Shown here: positions 14,758 to 16,327 of the stretch, one piece after another
Layout: the number at the start of each line of letters is the position of its first letter
How positions within the stretch are numbered: the first letter of the stretch is position 1
NCBI GenBank assembly: GCA_964370855.1
Contig: CAYJMF010000104.1
Span: 1 to 16,327 of the forward strand
Direction of reading: 5' to 3'
Length of the DNA: 16,327 bases
Source of the DNA: JAKLKS01 sp964370855
GTDB lineage: Bacteria; Planctomycetota; JAJSAM01; JAKLKS01
Program-made: the position numbers and the translations under genes
The notes under the pieces: generated by a model
The model's database searches: none
Told to the model about the DNA's origin: nothing
What the model saw: only the letters and a program-made list of their open reading frames with translations

Positions 14758-14853
14758 ACCCGACCCAGATTGGCGGCGAAACGGAGGGTTTTCAGCTCCC
14801 GGTCCTCTTCCGCTTTCGCCGCCAATCTGGGTCGGGTTCAGTATGGCGGCGGA
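14742..14853. repeat. Long perfect inverted repeat (40-bp arms) spanning the 3' ends of two convergent genes
   Basis: The left arm 14742-14781 is the exact reverse complement of the right arm 14814-14853, with a 32-nt centre. Each arm contains the 33-bp unit also found at 23-55, and each unit has its own CGCCGCCA/TGGCGGCG stem. The left arm contains the TGA of the rhodanese gene (14755-14757); the right arm is translated on the minus strand as the C-terminal tail of endonuclease IV (RRHTEPDPDWRRK), whose TGA is at 14794-14792 in the centre. The pair-of-arms design matches REPIN-type mobile palindromes (inference). It can fold in either transcript and may terminate both convergent genes. Confidence 0.95.
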
Positions 14854-15676
14854 GGATCGCGAGGTCGCTGCGGTAGCCGTCGAGGCCGCCCGGGGTCTCG
14901 AGGACCATGGGGACGTCGGCGAGGCGCGCGTCCGTCATCAGGCGGCGGAAGACGGTGGCCCCGAGGACCCCCTTGCCGAGGTTCTCGTGGCGGTCGCGGC
15001 GGGAGCCGAGGCCGAGCTTGCTGTCGTTGAGGTGGACGGCGCGCAGGCGCTTCAGTCCCACGGTGCGGTCCACGTCTCCCATCACCGCGTCGTAGCCCGC
15101 GTCCGTCGAGAGGTCGTGGCCCGCGGCGAAGGCGTGGCAGGTGTCGAAACAGATGCCGAGGCGCGGGTCGTCGCCGGCGAGCTCCATCATGCGGGCGAGG
15201 TGCTCGAACCGGGTCCCCAGCGTCGTCCCCTGCCCCGCGGCGTTCTCGAGGAGGAGGAGGACCTTCGAGCCCCGGGTCTCCTTCAGGGCGTGCCTGAGAC
15301 CCGCGGCGACCTTCGCGAACCCCGCCTCCTCCCCCTCACCGAGGTGGGCGCCGGGGTGGAAGACGAGGGACTCGATGCCCACCTCCCCCGCGCGGCGCGC
15401 CTCGGCGGTGAAGGTGGCCAGGGACTTGGCCGCGATCGCCTTCTCCACGGCGGCGAGGTTGACGAGGTAGGTCCCGTGGGCGACGGCCCGCTTCACGCCG
15501 GCGGCGGCGATGTCGCGCCGGAAGGCCGCGGCCTCGCCCTCGGCGAGGTCCCGCATGGCCCACTGGCGGTTGGACTTGAGGAAGACCTGGATGGCCTCGC
15601 AGCCGAGGTCCTTCGCCTCCACGGCCGCCGCGGGGAGCCCGCCGGCGGTGGTGCAGTGGGCGCCGATGAGGGCCAC
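14792..15676 (-). CDS. nfo: Endonuclease IV (AP endonuclease, TIM barrel)
   Basis: 294 residues from a GTG at 15676, two bases after the stop of the upstream gene; the protein begins MALIGAHCTTAGGLP as in the family. Metal ligands are complete: H67, H107 (VFHPGAHLG), E144 (LLENAAGQGTTLG), D178 and H181 (FDTCHAFAAGHDL), H215 (VHLNDSKLGLGSRRDRHENLG), D228, H230 and E260 (MVLETPGG). It cuts the backbone 5' to abasic sites in base excision repair. The native fold ends near residue 275 (YRSDLAILR); residues 276-289 come from the inverted repeat, and the last five from its centre, giving a basic KRKRTGS end that is not part of the family. It is co-transcribed with the DUF6941-like gene and convergent with the PolX-rhodanese unit. 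Confidence 0.96.
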   Translation of the reverse strand: MALIGAHCTTAGGLPAAAVEAKDLGCEAIQVFLKSNRQWAMRDLAEGEAAAFRRDIAAAGVKRAVAHGTYLVNLAAVEKAIAAKSLATFTAEARRAGEVGIESLVFHPGAHLGEGEEAGFAKVAAGLRHALKETRGSKVLLLLENAAGQGTTLGTRFEHLARMMELAGDDPRLGICFDTCHAFAAGHDLSTDAGYDAVMGDVDRTVGLKRLRAVHLNDSKLGLGSRRDRHENLGKGVLGATVFRRLMTDARLADVPMVLETPGGLDGYRSDLAILRRHTEPDPDWRRKRKRTGS

Positions 15677-15678
15677 GG

Positions 15679-16113
15679 TCAGGCCTGGGCGGGCGGCGGC
15701 TGCGGAGCGCCCGGGGGCGGCTCGACCTTGCGCACCATGAAGGGCTTGGACTGGAGGAACTGGTCGTTGGTGTAGAGGGCGAACTCGTACTTCCCCGGCT
15801 CCTCGAAGACGATGCCCTCGAGGTTCATGCCGAGTTCCGACACCTGGAGGGGGTCGGCGACCTGGATGCGCAGCCCCTTGCCCTCGAAGAGCACCTTCCC
15901 GTCGCGCAGGCGCACGAGCCGCAGGGTCATGTCGTAGGTCCCGTGGGCGTCGGCGATGTTGGCGTACACGGAGATGCGCCCGTGGCGGAAGGGGAAGCGC
16001 GGCGAGTTCACCTGCTCGAAGATGCCGATGAGGCTCTTCTTGTTGGAACCGGCCTCGTGGATGACGTAGTCGCAGAGGAGGAACGCCTTGATCTCGGGCT
16101 TGGGAGGGCTCAT
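15679..16113 (-). CDS. Small DUF6941-like protein
   Basis: 144 residues. The N-terminal segment IKAFLLCDYVIHEAGSNKKS followed by LIGIFEQV matches my memory of the DUF6941 family, found mostly in Planctomycetes and relatives; the family has no known function and I could not search to confirm. The body is beta-rich (RISVYANIADAHGTYDMTLR, then GKYEFALYTNDQFLQ), suggesting a single beta-sandwich, and it ends with a Pro-rich tail (PPPGAPQPPPAQA). No signal peptide, so probably cytoplasmic. The stop is two bases before the endonuclease IV start, so the two genes are surely co-transcribed. The ATG lacks a Shine-Dalgarno sequence and follows a possible -10 box closely. Confidence 0.82.
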   Translation of the reverse strand: MSPPKPEIKAFLLCDYVIHEAGSNKKSLIGIFEQVNSPRFPFRHGRISVYANIADAHGTYDMTLRLVRLRDGKVLFEGKGLRIQVADPLQVSELGMNLEGIVFEEPGKYEFALYTNDQFLQSKPFMVRKVEPPPGAPQPPPAQA

Positions 16114-16123
16114 GGGAGGGTCG

Positions 16124-16129
16124 ATGGTA
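16124..16129 (-). promoter_or_regulatory. Possible -10 box for the DUF6941-nfo operon
   Basis: On the minus strand this reads TACCAT, with ten bases before the ATG at 16113, so the leader would be three or four bases at most. An alternative hexamer, TAGGGT, lies at 16134-16129 and would give a leader near eight bases. Both overlap the box for the opposite gene. Confidence 0.35.
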
Positions 16130-16133
16130 CCCT
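16128..16133 (+). promoter_or_regulatory. TACCCT -10 box giving a probable leaderless start at 16142
   Basis: TACCCT is followed by eight bases and the ATG of the 44-codon gene. There is no ribosome-binding site in those bases. It shares the palindrome GGTACC (16126-16131) with the opposite promoter. Confidence 0.45.
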
Positions 16134-16141
16134 AGCCGCGC

Positions 16142-16276
16142 ATGAAGGAGGAGAAGGCCCGCCCGAAACCCGCCACGGGGATGTGGGTCGTCGCGGCCCT
16201 GTTCCTCTTCGGCGCCCTATTCCTGTGGCTCCTCTTCGCCCTCACCGACGGCAAGCGCGCCGCCCCGCCGCGGTAG
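16142..16276 (+). CDS. 44-residue single-pass membrane peptide
   Basis: A short gene with ATG at 16142 and TAG at 16274-16276. The product has a charged N-terminus (MKEEKARPKPA), one strong membrane segment at about residues 14-35 (MWVVAALFLFGALFLWLLFA) and a basic, Pro-ending tail (GKRAAPP). The hydrophobic block with flanking charges and the TACCCT box eight bases upstream support a real gene. It is divergent from the DUF6941-nfo operon, with only 28 bases between the start codons. No family is recognised; it could be a small subunit or stabiliser of a membrane complex. Confidence 0.65.
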   Translation: MKEEKARPKPATGMWVVAALFLFGALFLWLLFALTDGKRAAPPR

Positions 16277-16285
16277 TCGCGAACG

Positions 16286-16327
16286 GTGCCTGGCACAAGG
16301 TGGAGTGAAAAAACGGGGAATTTTCCG
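16286..16327. repeat. AT-rich palindromic motifs at the window edge, REP-like
   Basis: Ten bases after the stop of the small gene come GTGCC-T-GGCAC (16286-16296), an A6 run (16308-16313) and CGGGGAATTTTCCG (16314-16327), which pairs with itself as RNA if two G-U pairs are allowed. This composition differs sharply from the surrounding GC-rich DNA. It may be the beginning of a third palindromic element cut by the window end. Only the motifs are seen; the repeat nature is inference. Confidence 0.4.

Overview
This is a chromosomal window of very high GC content (third codon positions are almost all G or C) with tightly packed genes on both strands. It probably comes from a Planctomycetota or similarly deep-branching Gram-negative bacterium, likely a metagenome-derived genome. 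That view rests on a DUF1570-like secreted peptidase, a DUF6941-like protein, a large secreted IPT/propeller protein, several small lipoproteins and many genes that resist naming. The taxonomic guess is an inference. I see no tRNA, rRNA, CRISPR array, integrase, transposase or phage gene.

Layout, left to right. 57-3206 (-) is a 1049-residue secreted protein with four IPT/TIG-like domains and seven propeller-like repeats. 3386-4744 (+) is a secreted TPR protein with a thioredoxin/TlpA-like domain that has no CxxC. 4903-6615 (+) is an exported HExxH zinc peptidase. 6744-11342 (-) is a four-gene group: an M61 aminopeptidase with a PDZ domain, two lipoproteins and a membrane-anchored beta-sandwich protein. 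11428-12626 (+) holds two overlapping lipoprotein genes. 12662-14757 (+) encodes a PolX-type protein with a PHP domain whose polymerase catalytic residues look lost, overlapped by a rhodanese-fold gene without the catalytic cysteine. 16113-14792 (-) encodes a DUF6941-like protein followed by endonuclease IV. A 44-codon membrane peptide gene lies at 16142-16276 (+).

The most striking content is between the genes. Two convergent gene pairs are each separated by a long perfect inverted repeat of nearly the same design but unrelated sequence: 42-bp arms with a 30-nt centre at 6628-6741, and 40-bp arms with a 32-nt centre at 14742-14853. The first carries a TAA-every-four-bases cassette that stops translation in all three frames in both directions. 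The second overlaps the 3' ends of both flanking genes, supplies the rhodanese stop codon and is translated as the C-terminal tail of endonuclease IV. A third copy of its arm core lies at 23-55, again just after a stop codon and in the same orientation relative to the gene. These look like REP/REPIN-type mobile palindromes that settle at gene ends and may act as bidirectional terminators.

A second theme is TANNNT boxes placed 6-8 bases before ATG codons (3374, 12649, 16128), which suggests frequent leaderless transcription. A third is fold-without-catalysis proteins: three enzyme-like domains (PolX palm, rhodanese, thioredoxin) lack their usual catalytic residues. The PolX-PHP protein and endonuclease IV sit tail to tail and suggest a base-excision-repair neighbourhood.
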